From the NCBI GenBank assembly GCA_022820725.1, contig JAJEFA010000014.1:124001-188000 (forward strand): a DNA stretch of 64,000 nt, in the 5' to 3' direction. The notes beneath the pieces were generated by a model. The model was given only the letters and a program-made list of their open reading frames with translations. It was not told the DNA's origin and did no database searches. Shown piece by piece: positions 51,811 through 60,048 of the stretch; positions within the stretch are counted from its first letter, which is position 1, and each line of letters opens with the position of its first letter. The translations under genes were made by a program, and so were the position numbers. Source of the stretch: Candidatus Binatia bacterium (GTDB lineage Bacteria; Desulfobacterota; Binatia; Bin18).

Positions 51811-53031
51811 ATGCTTCATGAATTTTCGGTATCGAATTATTTCTCTATCTACGAGGAAGCCGTCCTCGATTTGCGCATCCCCGGCACAGCACCCGACTTG
51901 CCGCGTTTTCGACCTTGCCAGGCGAAGCCCGATATTCGGCTTCCGACTGTGGCCGTCATCATGGGTCCGAACGGCTCGGGTAAGACGACATTACTCCGTG
52001 CATTGGCGGGTGTTGTCCATGTTGCTGCAGCATCGAACTTGTCTAACTGGAAAACTCCAATCAACCTAATGCTGCCTTTCTCATTGACTAAGGCCCAAAA
52101 TGAGCCGATCACGTTCCGTGTAGAGTTTGACGCCGACTGGCTGAAGCCGGGTGAGGAACTGGAGATATTCCGCTATGAACTTTCCGTAGGAAGAGAGTTT
52201 GTATCTGAAGCGTCTCAATTTCGTAACTTCATTCTCCGCGAAGCTTTTTTCCACTTTCCCAAAGGCCGGCCGCGGCGGCTCTTTGAACGTGGCGCGCCCG
52301 GAGAGACGATCTATGTTTCTCGCGAGTTCGGATTGAAACCAGCAGACGCACGGCTGGACGCGATTCGGGCCGACTCCTCGGTGATTGCAACACTGGCTGT
52401 TCTCAACGTGCCTCTCGCCATGCAGATCGCCGATGGGCTGGAGCGGGTCTCTTTATCTACAAATATCATCCCTCACGGCAACCCGCAGATCCCGACCGAA
52501 TCGGTAGTGAATTTCTATGAAGGTAATGACGAGATGAAGAGCTGGATGAAACACCAGATGCAGCGCAGCGATCTTGCTATTCAGGATGTAGAGTTCAACA
52601 TCGACGGTACGGGCAAAAGGCAAGTGTACTTCAGCCACCACAACATCGGAAGCATTCCGTTGCTATTCGAGTCAGGTGGCACCCAACGCCTGTTCCACCT
52701 TCTACCTCAAATCCAAATTGCTCTGGGTTCGGGCGGTCCGGCCATCCTTGACGAGATTGATGGCGACCTGCATGTGGATATGGTTAGCGAGATTATTCGC
52801 TGGTTTCACGACCCCGAGATGAATCCGCACAACGCACAGCTCTTTGTCTCCGCCCACAATGTTGGCCTGCTTGACGATCTGGAGAAGGAAGAACTCTTTA
52901 TTGTTGAGAAGGGGCAAGGCGGCGCAACCCGCGTCCACGCCGCTCAGGACGTAAGTGGGCTGCGGCGTGACACACGGCTCTACCCTAAGTATCGTGCCGG
53001 CGTGTTGGGTGGCATTCCGAAAATCGGTTAG
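51811..53031 (+). CDS. AAA15-type ATPase, RloA/OLD-like defence ATPase
   Basis: 406 residues. Walker A GPNGSGKTTLL at about 52-62, then a variable lid (about 75-270), signature LFESGGTQRLFHLLPQIQIAL and Walker B GPAILDEIDGDLHVDM. The end LYPKYRAGVLGGIP is typical of the COG1106/RloA branch. Such ATPases pair with a TOPRIM nuclease (RloB, AriB or DUF4276) in phage defence. It is followed after six bases by the TOPRIM-like gene. Good membership; activity is inferred. No strong Shine-Dalgarno (AAGATC). Confidence 0.85.
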   Translation: MLHEFSVSNYFSIYEEAVLDLRIPGTAPDLPRFRPCQAKPDIRLPTVAVIMGPNGSGKTTLLRALAGVVHVAAASNLSNWKTPINLMLPFSLTKAQNEPITFRVEFDADWLKPGEELEIFRYELSVGREFVSEASQFRNFILREAFFHFPKGRPRRLFERGAPGETIYVSREFGLKPADARLDAIRADSSVIATLAVLNVPLAMQIADGLERVSLSTNIIPHGNPQIPTESVVNFYEGNDEMKSWMKHQMQRSDLAIQDVEFNIDGTGKRQVYFSHHNIGSIPLLFESGGTQRLFHLLPQIQIALGSGGPAILDEIDGDLHVDMVSEIIRWFHDPEMNPHNAQLFVSAHNVGLLDDLEKEELFIVEKGQGGATRVHAAQDVSGLRRDTRLYPKYRAGVLGGIPKIG

Positions 53032-53037
53032 GACACA

Positions 53038-53592
53038 ATGCGCGGTCGCCGACGGCCGGTCCGGCCGCGCCGCAGCTTCTTCATAGCTGGCGAAGGCCAG
53101 AGCGAACGTCCCTTTGCGCGTTTTCTTCAGCATCTTTGCGATGAAGCAGGCTTGCACGTACACCTTGACATCAAGCCGCAAGACGGTGGCGGCTCCGTGG
53201 CCGTTATTGAACAAGCAGGGCGTTGGTTGAAAAGAAATCGTTCCCGGCGCGAATACCGGGCGAGATTGGTATTGCTGGACCGCGACCGGATTGAGGTCGA
53301 ACCGCAAGAGGGGATTCGGGCTCAGGCCGTCGCAGCTCGCTACGAGCTCGAAATCGTTTTTCAAGACCCGGACCTGGAAGGACTCTTAGTCCGGCTACAT
53401 AAAGGACAGGAACAAAGAAAAATTCGGGCACCCGACTCGGAAAGCGAACTGCGAAAGGTGTGGCCCGAGTACCAGAAACCGCCAACGGCCGAGCAGTTAC
53501 GCCAACGCTTCACACTGGACGATGTCCGACGAGCAGCCGCCCACGATCAACGCTTGCGAAAGCTTCTCGAAGTGATCGGGCTGTGGTCGTAG
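53038..53592 (+). CDS. RloB/DUF4276-like TOPRIM nuclease partner
   Basis: 184 residues with a basic N-terminus (MRGRRRPVRPRRS). SFFIAGEGQSERPFARFLQHL carries the TOPRIM acidic residue (EGxxE-like) and ARLVLLDRDRIEVEPQEGIR the DxD region; DPDLEGLLVRLHKGQEQRK follows. This is the RloB/DUF4276 layout that accompanies AAA15 ATPases in defence loci. It starts six bases after the ATPase stop. Together they resemble a PARIS- or RloAB-like abortive infection pair. Confidence 0.78.
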   Translation: MRGRRRPVRPRRSFFIAGEGQSERPFARFLQHLCDEAGLHVHLDIKPQDGGGSVAVIEQAGRWLKRNRSRREYRARLVLLDRDRIEVEPQEGIRAQAVAARYELEIVFQDPDLEGLLVRLHKGQEQRKIRAPDSESELRKVWPEYQKPPTAEQLRQRFTLDDVRRAAAHDQRLRKLLEVIGLWS

Positions 53593-53685
53593 TCTGAGTG
53601 GAACAGAGCGAAGCTGACTGCCCTGTTCCCCAACACCCGCTAGAGCAAATTCCGATGTTGTGTAGCGCGTGTCTCTCCTCCTTAA

Positions 53686-53834
53686 GGAGTGCGGGCTTCC
53701 AGCCCGCATGGCGGCCAGGATGGCCGCCCTCCCAGGCGGGGAGCCCCCCAGCCCCTCCCTGGCCGCTTGGTGCCAGCCATGGTCTTTCCCGCCGAGCGTG
53801 GACTGGCACGGCTACAACGTATCGTAAACCGCGC
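53686..53834. repeat. MITE-like repeat, copy 3
   Basis: Begins GGAGTGCGGGCTTCCAGCCC, then GCGGCCAGGATGGCCGC, and ends CGTATCGTAAACCGC, the reverse complement of the start of copies 1 and 2. It fills the space between the RloB-like gene and the carboxyl transferase; the stop codon of the latter abuts it. Confidence 0.75.
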
Positions 53835-55393
53835 TAGGGCCGGATCGTATAGGCGCGGGGGCCGGTATGGGCTGAGAGCTGGGGCTGAATCCAGTCCACC
53901 CAGTCACACAGCATCGGTCGGGTGTGTCTGGGGTCGATCATATCGTGGACGGCAAAACCTTCGGCCCGGGCGTAGACTGAGCGTTTGCTGGCGAGCGCTT
54001 CTTCAATCTCCCGGCGCTTGGCCTCCGGGTCTGGCGCGGCGGCAATCTCGCGCCGGTAGGCGACCGCGACTCCCCCCTCCAACGGCAGGGCGCCGCTCTC
54101 GGCCGACGGCCAGGCAAACACCATTCCATCCGGCCCGAAGTGGGCCACGCCGGCAACGCCATAGACCTTGCGGACGATGACCGACACCCAGGGAATGGTG
54201 CATTGCATAAGGGCAAAGATGGCCGCTGTTCCATAGCGGATAGTGGCGCTTTGCTCGGCCTCCGGTCCAATCATGAAACCGGGTTCGTCCACCAGGCTGA
54301 CCATGGGCAGATGAAAGGTGTCACACAGATCAATATGCCGCTTCACCTTTTGGGCGCCCTCTGCGGTCATAGCACCGGCATACCACTGCGGGTCGTTGGC
54401 CAGAATCCCGACCGGCTGGCCGTTCATCCGGGCCAATCCGGTAATTTGGGACGGACCGTACAAGGGCGCAATCTCAAAAAATGAGCCACGGTCAACAACG
54501 CACTCGATGACCCGCCGCATCGGATACGCACGCCTGCGGTTACGCGGAATAATGCCGAGCAGTTCTTCTTCCTGACGGTTGCGGTCGTCCTCGCCGGGCT
54601 GGACCGGAGCCGCTTCCCAGACATTGGTCGGCAGATAGCTTAGAAATTGCCGGATTTGGGCGAAAACGGCGGGCTCGTCCTCCGCAACATTGTCCACCAC
54701 TCCGCTACGCAGGTGGATGTGTGGGCCACCGAGTTCTTCCTTTGTGATCGGCTGACCGAAGGCGCGTTCCACCAGAGCCGGTCCGCCGATCATCACCTGC
54801 GAGGACTTCTGGGTCATGATCGAGAAATGAGAGGCGACCAGACGGGCCGCGGGCAGACCAGCCACGGCTCCCAATGCGGCAGATGCAACCGGCACCATGG
54901 ACATGGCCTGCATGACCGACATGAAGCGGGGCGGGGCGTTCACCGATTCCGTACTGCCGGTTGTTTCGCCGCTGTTCTTCCCGCGGGGGACACTTCCGCC
55001 ACCGCCTTCGAGGAAACGAATGAGGGGCAGCCGGTAGCGACACGCCAGCTCTTCGGCCCAGACGCTCTTGCGAAAGCCGGCGGACGAGGGCGAGCCACCC
55101 TTGAGGGTGAAGTCCTCACCACCGACCACGCAGGGGCGGCCTGCGATCTTGCCGAAACCGACAACATAATTCGCTGGGGTAAACGAACGGAACTGACCCT
55201 GTTCATCGGTTTCGGAGTAGCCGGCAATCGGCCCTTGCTCACGGAAAGAGTCGGCATCGAGCAACTGGTCCACGCGCTCGCGGACGGTCAATCGTCCCCG
55301 GTCATGTTGCTTGGCAACCGCTTCGAGCCCGCCCAGCTCATGGGCGAGCTGTCTGCGTTGCTCAATGCCCCGGACTTCTTTTTCCCAGCTCAT
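53834..55393 (-). CDS. Acyl-CoA carboxylase carboxyltransferase (beta) subunit
   Basis: 519 residues. LTVRERVDQLLDADSFREQGPIAGY, LIRFLEGGGGSVPRGK, FSIMTQKSSQVMIGGPALVERAFGQ and VDEPGFMIGPEAEQSATIRYGTAAIFAL show both crotonase-like halves and the biotin/acyl-CoA pockets of propionyl- or methylcrotonyl-CoA carboxylases. It needs a biotin carboxylase/BCCP partner not in this window. First gene after the NIPSNAP gene on the same strand, 18 bp gap. Confidence 0.92.
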   Translation of the reverse strand: MSWEKEVRGIEQRRQLAHELGGLEAVAKQHDRGRLTVRERVDQLLDADSFREQGPIAGYSETDEQGQFRSFTPANYVVGFGKIAGRPCVVGGEDFTLKGGSPSSAGFRKSVWAEELACRYRLPLIRFLEGGGGSVPRGKNSGETTGSTESVNAPPRFMSVMQAMSMVPVASAALGAVAGLPAARLVASHFSIMTQKSSQVMIGGPALVERAFGQPITKEELGGPHIHLRSGVVDNVAEDEPAVFAQIRQFLSYLPTNVWEAAPVQPGEDDRNRQEEELLGIIPRNRRRAYPMRRVIECVVDRGSFFEIAPLYGPSQITGLARMNGQPVGILANDPQWYAGAMTAEGAQKVKRHIDLCDTFHLPMVSLVDEPGFMIGPEAEQSATIRYGTAAIFALMQCTIPWVSVIVRKVYGVAGVAHFGPDGMVFAWPSAESGALPLEGGVAVAYRREIAAAPDPEAKRREIEEALASKRSVYARAEGFAVHDMIDPRHTRPMLCDWVDWIQPQLSAHTGPRAYTIRP

Positions 55394-55411
55394 AGCGTGG
55401 CGTCTTTCACA

Positions 55412-56026
55412 TTACTGCATAGGCGAAAACGCGGCCGGCAGGACGATTTTGTTCTGCTGCGTCAGCAGCAACTCCCGCGTGCCGGGCGGCCAGTTGGGCA
55501 GTTGCACGGCCTCGGCCCAGACGCGGCTGCGCTCATTCAGGCTCGTGTAGGGCCAGATATGGACGAATTTATTGAGCGTCCCGAGATCGCTATACCAGCA
55601 GGCGGCCAGGGGTGAGAGCTCGGTCCGGGCACTGATGGTCTTGGCCCAACGCTCCAACACGGTCGGCATGGCTCCCGGCCGGTATATATAGGTGCGGATC
55701 TCATACACCGGACCGAGCTGCCGCTTGCCGAGCGGTTCCATAAAAGGCGCGGGGATAAAGATTTCGGATTCCATGTGTTCGATGAACGTGCCAATCGGAG
55801 GAGGCCACGTCCCGCTTTGCATGGCCTGCGCTCGAGCCTCCGTCCGCTGCTGGAGACTCTCATACGGCCAGACATGGATGATTTCGTTGAGCGGGCCGAT
55901 ATCGGTATGCCAGAACGCTCCGAGCGGGGAAAATTCCTCACGGCGGGGCAGGGCCTCACCAAAGATCCGTTCGCACTCGGCAAGCGTCCCCGGTTTAAGG
56001 CGATAGGTCCGGACTTCATAAATCAT
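55412..56026 (-). CDS. NIPSNAP family protein, two domains
   Basis: 204 residues from MIYEVRTYRLKPG, with AAGGAG upstream; the longer reading to 56161 is not native. The first domain ends at about 100 and the second begins VYEIRTYIYRPGA; both show the ferredoxin-like NIPSNAP pattern (YE-RTY--PG ... L-I-VWPY-S). Function unknown, often near catabolic genes. Same strand as the carboxylase subunit. Confidence 0.9.
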   Translation of the reverse strand: MIYEVRTYRLKPGTLAECERIFGEALPRREEFSPLGAFWHTDIGPLNEIIHVWPYESLQQRTEARAQAMQSGTWPPPIGTFIEHMESEIFIPAPFMEPLGKRQLGPVYEIRTYIYRPGAMPTVLERWAKTISARTELSPLAACWYSDLGTLNKFVHIWPYTSLNERSRVWAEAVQLPNWPPGTRELLLTQQNKIVLPAAFSPMQ

Positions 56027-56084
56027 ACTGGTTCTCCTTGGCGGCGGGCGGTGTCGGCTTACTGTCCTTCCGCGTCTGCTCTGC

Positions 56085-57068
56085 CTAGCGTGTCCGTGCG
56101 ACTTCCGAGTTGTCCTCGGGCTGACATTCCCGTAGCGCCTGTTGCAGACCGTCCCGGTCAAAGCCCTTGCCGATAAAAACGACGTGCTCGGGTGGTTCGG
56201 GTAATAAATCCAGCCACTCCATGTCGAATTCGCCGGTCACATATTGAAACATCCACTGCTCGTCCGAGTCGGTAAACCGCACAAACCCCTTGGCACGCCA
56301 TACCGTGTCCGGCAGGCTGCGCATCAGCCGCTCAAACCGCTCGCGGACCAGTGGGGCTTCGCACAGACACGTCAGCGTATGAAAATGGTCGTGCATCGGT
56401 GCTTGACGCGAGGCGGAAACGTACCCGGCATTTTTGTCTGTCTGTCGGTCTACAATCTGGGCGTAATCCATTTCCCCGCGCTCCGTCCGAACAATCGCCG
56501 TGCGCGGATTTAACTGACGAATCTGCGTCTCCAGTTCGGCCAGGACAGACTCGTCTGCCAGGTCCCGTTTGTTTAACACCACGATATCAGCGAGCTCCGT
56601 CTGTTGACGAATGCCCGAGTGGACTTCTTCGGCCAAGCGGCTGAAATTAATAGGGTCAAGAACAGCAATCAACGAAGCCAGGCGGACCAGGGGCAGGACT
56701 TCTTCCTTTGTGGCCTGGTCCATGAGTTCGACCGGGTCGGCGAGACCGGTGGCTTCAATGAAAATGACATCCGGCTTGAGGGCGGCAACATCCTGGATCG
56801 CGAGACCCAGGGTGCCGCCAATCGTGCAGCAAATGCAGCCATTGGTCATTTCCCGTATGGTGTGGCCCTGCCCGCGCAGCAGCTCGCCATCGATGTTGAC
56901 CTCCCCATACTCATTCATCATGACTGCGGGTTTGAGCCCCTGGGCCAGACAATAGTCCAGGAGGCGGCACAGGAGGGTCGTCTTGCCGCTGCCCAGAAAT
57001 CCGGAAATCAGATGGACCGGGATACGCTCGGCCTCAGAGAAAACAATCCGCTCTTTTTGCTCGTCCAT
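56085..57068 (-). CDS. CobW/ZNG-family GTPase metallochaperone
   Basis: 327 residues. P-loop GFLGSGKTTLLCRLLDYCLA at about 20-39, metal-binding CxCC-type motif NGCICCTIGGTL, switch EATGLADPVELMD and guanine-binding VLNKRDLAD. The C-terminal CobW_C domain has FHTLTCLCEAPLVRERFERLMRSLP. These GTPases deliver zinc, cobalt or other metals to client enzymes; the client cannot be read from context. Confidence 0.92.
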   Translation of the reverse strand: MDEQKERIVFSEAERIPVHLISGFLGSGKTTLLCRLLDYCLAQGLKPAVMMNEYGEVNIDGELLRGQGHTIREMTNGCICCTIGGTLGLAIQDVAALKPDVIFIEATGLADPVELMDQATKEEVLPLVRLASLIAVLDPINFSRLAEEVHSGIRQQTELADIVVLNKRDLADESVLAELETQIRQLNPRTAIVRTERGEMDYAQIVDRQTDKNAGYVSASRQAPMHDHFHTLTCLCEAPLVRERFERLMRSLPDTVWRAKGFVRFTDSDEQWMFQYVTGEFDMEWLDLLPEPPEHVVFIGKGFDRDGLQQALRECQPEDNSEVARTR

Positions 57069-57188
57069 AGCGTCAACAGTATTCCAGGATTCACGGGCGT
57101 GGGGAAGGCCGGACGTGGATCGTCATAGCTTGCCGAACGGGCGTAGAAGCAGAACTATTGCGTTGCCGTCGCACCCCGTGTAATTTCT

Positions 57189-57205
57189 GGTCAGAAAGGT
57201 CAGAA
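57189..57205. promoter_or_regulatory. Direct repeat upstream of the Phd-type antitoxin
   Basis: GGTCAGAA repeats at 57189-57196 and 57198-57205, about 10 bases before the antitoxin start; probable autoregulatory site. Confidence 0.4.
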
Positions 57206-57215
57206 CAGGCGAATT

Positions 57216-57464
57216 ATGAAAAATTGGCAAGTACAAGAGGCAAAAGCGCGTTTCAGCGCCTTGGTACGTAGTGCCGAGACTGACGGGCCACAGACGATTA
57301 CTGTCCATGGCCGCCGGGCCGCAGTCGTTCTTTCCCCGGACGACTATGACCGTCTGAAGCACCCGCAACCATCGATGGCTGAGTTTCTGCGGGCTTCCTC
57401 TCTGGTAGGTGTGGACCTGGACATTGAGCGCGACAAGTCACTTCCGCGTGATATCGACCTGTGA
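57216..57464 (+). CDS. Phd/YefM-family antitoxin
   Basis: 82 residues. MKNWQVQEAKARFSALVRSA, TITVHGRRAAVVLSPDDYDRL is the Phd/YefM DNA-binding domain; the tail SMAEFLRASSLVGVDLDIERDKSLPRDIDL is typical of VapC-neutralising members. Overlaps the toxin gene by four bases (GTGA). Confidence 0.93.
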   Translation: MKNWQVQEAKARFSALVRSAETDGPQTITVHGRRAAVVLSPDDYDRLKHPQPSMAEFLRASSLVGVDLDIERDKSLPRDIDL

Positions 57465-57874
57465 GCTTTCTTATCGACACCTGTGTGCTATCGGAACTGC
57501 TCAAGCCGAGACCCTCGCGCCAGGTTTCCGAGTGGTTCCTAGCAACACCGCAAACCGCTATGTTCGTGAGCGTCCTGATCCTGGGCGAGATCCGAAAAGG
57601 GGCGATGATGCTGGGGGAAGGCCGTCGCCGAACACGGCTCATCGCGTGGCTGGAAACGGATTTGCCAGCCTGGGCGGGAGACCGCATTTTGCCGGTTGAT
57701 GCCGGGGTAGCGGATACGTGGGGCCGCCTCATGGCCAGGAACCGTAACATCCCCGCCATTGACAGCCTGATCGCCGCCACCGCACTGCATCACCGTCTCA
57801 CAGTCGTCACCCGCAACGAGGCCGACTTCGCCGCCACGGGCGTCGAACTGCTGAATCCCTGGAAACCGTCTTAG
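57461..57874 (+). CDS. VapC-family PIN-domain RNase toxin
   Basis: 137 residues from a GTG that overlaps the antitoxin. SFLIDTCVLSELLKPRPS has the first Asp and VSVLILGEIRKGA the Glu; PAIDSLIAATALHHRLTVVTRNEADF has the last acidic residues. Typical FitB-like/StbB VapC. Intact pair with the antitoxin. Confidence 0.94.
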   Translation: MSFLIDTCVLSELLKPRPSRQVSEWFLATPQTAMFVSVLILGEIRKGAMMLGEGRRRTRLIAWLETDLPAWAGDRILPVDAGVADTWGRLMARNRNIPAIDSLIAATALHHRLTVVTRNEADFAATGVELLNPWKPS

Positions 57875-58330
57875 AGCAGTTCAGCAGTACCGCAGCGCGA
57901 CTGACCAACGCAAAGAGTCATTCGGAAGATGGAGCAGGAATGTGGACTGCACCCCTTGACTGAGACATAGAGATAAGCTCGTGGTGGTGGTCAAAGGGGA
58001 GCGAGCAGGTGGGACTGAAGCGACGACAGTTTACCCGAGAATTTAAGTTGCAGGTGATCCGAGAAGTCGAAGCGGGCAAGGCGTAGCTGCCCCAGAAGCT
58101 TGGATTGAAGGCGTGTGTCGAAATCTGTTTCGTCCGGATGTCGGCGATAAAGCAGAGAGTGGTTCCCAGGCAGACGCTTTCATTGAGCTTTTGAGGTCCT
58201 TTTCCAGCGCATCAGTTGGGCCAAATGGTGCAGAAGTCACCTTAGACAGAAAAAGTGGCAAACGTCTGGCAAAGACAATAAGCACCGGTGATGGGTAATA
58301 AACTAAAGAATGGGGAGAAGAGCCCTTCCC
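57875..58330. other. Gap with transposon debris
   Basis: 456 bases. The IS3-type transposase remnant (58009-58113) is the only recognised part. A 61-codon frame at 58113-58298 has no identifiable relative or ribosome site. Confidence 0.45.
58009..58113 (+). pseudogene. IS3-family OrfA transposase remnant
   Basis: The frame reads LKRRQFTREFKLQVIREVEA then GKA-stop, the start of the helix-turn-helix OrfA of IS3/IS911-type elements. A stop follows at the position of the first recognition helix and no OrfB is present. Confidence 0.65.
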
Positions 58331-59518
58331 TTACGGCTCCCGGGTGATCACCAGGCCACTCCCGCGCAGCATGGGGGAGCCGTCAATGGCGCATACGGCC
58401 GAGGCGTTGGGGACTTGGCGCTTTTCCGCCCGGTCGGTCACCTGCATGACGGATTCGGCAATATGACCCATGCCGTGCAGGCGACCCTCACTCAGACTGC
58501 CGCCGAACGTGTTGACCGGCAGCTCGCCTTCCAGGGCAATACGTCCGTCCTGAATGAAGCGGTAGGCTTCGCCTTGTCCACAAAACCCCGCCGCCTCCAG
58601 CCAATACAGGGTGGAGGGGCTGAATCCGTCGTACAGCTCTGCGGCGCTCATATCCTGGGGTCCTAAGCCTGAAGACGACCAGAGCTTGCTGGCCAGCGAG
58701 TGGCCGGACTCCATATAATTATCCAACGAATAGTGGAACAGCGCCCGGCGGCGGCTGGTGTTCTGTCCGTAGCCGGCGATATAGGCCGGTGGGTGGCGCA
58801 GGTCGACGGCGCGCTCTGCCGTGGTCAGGACGAGCGCGACACAGCCTTCAACCGGAATATCGCAGTCAAACAGACATAAAGGCTCGGCGATCCAACGCGC
58901 GGCGAAATAATCCTCACGGGTCATGGGCGTGGTATAGAAATAGGCGTTCGGATTGAGATTCGCATTCCGCCGGCTATTCGTCACAAAGGTCGCGAGATGC
59001 TCTCGGGTGGCGCCGTAGCGATGCATATAGCGCTGCCAGGCCATGGCATGCCACTGAAAAATACTTGTACAACCATAGGGGGCCATGAATTGAGCGTCGC
59101 CAGGAGCCCGGTTACCGGACCACGCCCCATAGCGGCCACGCGGGTTGTGGAGCGCACGCCAGACCAGCACATACTCGCACGCCTCGGCCAACAGGGCATT
59201 GACCCCTTCAATAACCGCACTCGCGATCAGACCGGTTTCGATTTGGGCATACCACCGAATATCGGGAGCGAGCGGGAGGTGATTCATCACGTATTCGACG
59301 CTGACAATCTGCTCACCATCCTGCGTACCCGCGCCGTGGAAAGGCGCTTCGGGAAAGGTAGCCAGACCATCAACCTGCTCGGCCGACAGCCCGGCGTCGT
59401 CAAGGGCAGCCCGACAGGCATCCAGGCTCAGCGCACCGAGGGACTTTTGCGGACGGCGGCTCAGTTCGGAGTAGCCAATGCCAACAATGGTGGTTTTCCC
59501 TTTTCCTTGCCAGCTCAT
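58331..59518 (-). CDS. Thiolase-like protein (lipid-transfer/aldolase type)
   Basis: 395 residues with a thiolase fold (VGIGYSELSRRPQKSLGALSLDACRAALDDAGLSAEQVDGL, ELYDGFSPSTLYWLEAAGFCG, NTFGGSLSEGRLHGMGHI). The region where thiolases carry the nucleophilic Cys reads WYAQIETGLIASAVIEGVNA, with no Cys, and the final GHPxG is GRLHGMG. Thiolase-like proteins lacking the Cys, paired with a DUF35 partner, act as retro-aldolases (Ltp2 type) on CoA thioesters. Here the DUF35 gene is 15 bp upstream on the same strand. Confidence 0.88.
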   Translation of the reverse strand: MSWQGKGKTTIVGIGYSELSRRPQKSLGALSLDACRAALDDAGLSAEQVDGLATFPEAPFHGAGTQDGEQIVSVEYVMNHLPLAPDIRWYAQIETGLIASAVIEGVNALLAEACEYVLVWRALHNPRGRYGAWSGNRAPGDAQFMAPYGCTSIFQWHAMAWQRYMHRYGATREHLATFVTNSRRNANLNPNAYFYTTPMTREDYFAARWIAEPLCLFDCDIPVEGCVALVLTTAERAVDLRHPPAYIAGYGQNTSRRRALFHYSLDNYMESGHSLASKLWSSSGLGPQDMSAAELYDGFSPSTLYWLEAAGFCGQGEAYRFIQDGRIALEGELPVNTFGGSLSEGRLHGMGHIAESVMQVTDRAEKRQVPNASAVCAIDGSPMLRGSGLVITREP

Positions 59519-59533
59519 GGGTGCGTCCTTTGG

Positions 59534-59953
59534 TCAAGCAATGAGGCGAAACTTGGGTAGCGTCAGCTCTGCATCAACATCTTCGAAATAGACTTCGACT
59601 TGTCCGCCGATTCGAACCTGCTCGCGTTGCACCTCGGACAGGTTGGAAACGAGAAAGAGCTGCGGCTGTTCTTCAAGCTCGACGAGAATATTGAGGTAGG
59701 GCAGTTCATCCCCAAAACCGGCCACATTGGGCTGGTACATCACACTAAAACTGTAGATCGTGCCTCGGCCGCTGACCGGCTCGAACGTGAGGGCTGCACT
59801 ATGACAGGCATTACACACCGAGCGCGGCGGATGATTAAAATAGCGACAGTCCTGGCAGCGCTGGATAACCAGGCGATGTTCCCTGGCCGCCTCCCAGAAC
59901 GGACGGGTGAGGTTGTCAATCAGGGGACGTGGTTTTTCCCGTGCGGTTGCCAT
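59534..59953 (-). CDS. DUF35 OB-fold/zinc-ribbon acyl-CoA-associated protein
   Basis: 139 residues (start MATAREKP; a seven-residue longer reading from 59974 is possible, neither has a clear ribosome site). IQRCQDCRYFNHPPRSVCNACHSAALTF carries the rubredoxin-like C-x2-C/C-x2-C zinc ribbon, followed by the OB fold GRGTIYSFSVMYQPN. DUF35 proteins bind acyl-CoA and form complexes with thiolase-like or hydratase partners. Directly upstream of the thiolase-like gene. Confidence 0.9.
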   Translation of the reverse strand: MATAREKPRPLIDNLTRPFWEAAREHRLVIQRCQDCRYFNHPPRSVCNACHSAALTFEPVSGRGTIYSFSVMYQPNVAGFGDELPYLNILVELEEQPQLFLVSNLSEVQREQVRIGGQVEVYFEDVDAELTLPKFRLIA

Positions 59954-60048
59954 GTCGGCCCCGCATCTTGCCATAAGTCCACGTATGGGTTCAATGCGAA
60001 GCCGATATCCAGGAACGGAGCCGGCTGTTCGCTGTCATGAGGAAGCAC

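Noticed and set aside
58113..58298. 61-codon plus-strand frame after the IS3 remnant
   Set aside because: No ribosome site, domain or relatives; probably decayed sequence.
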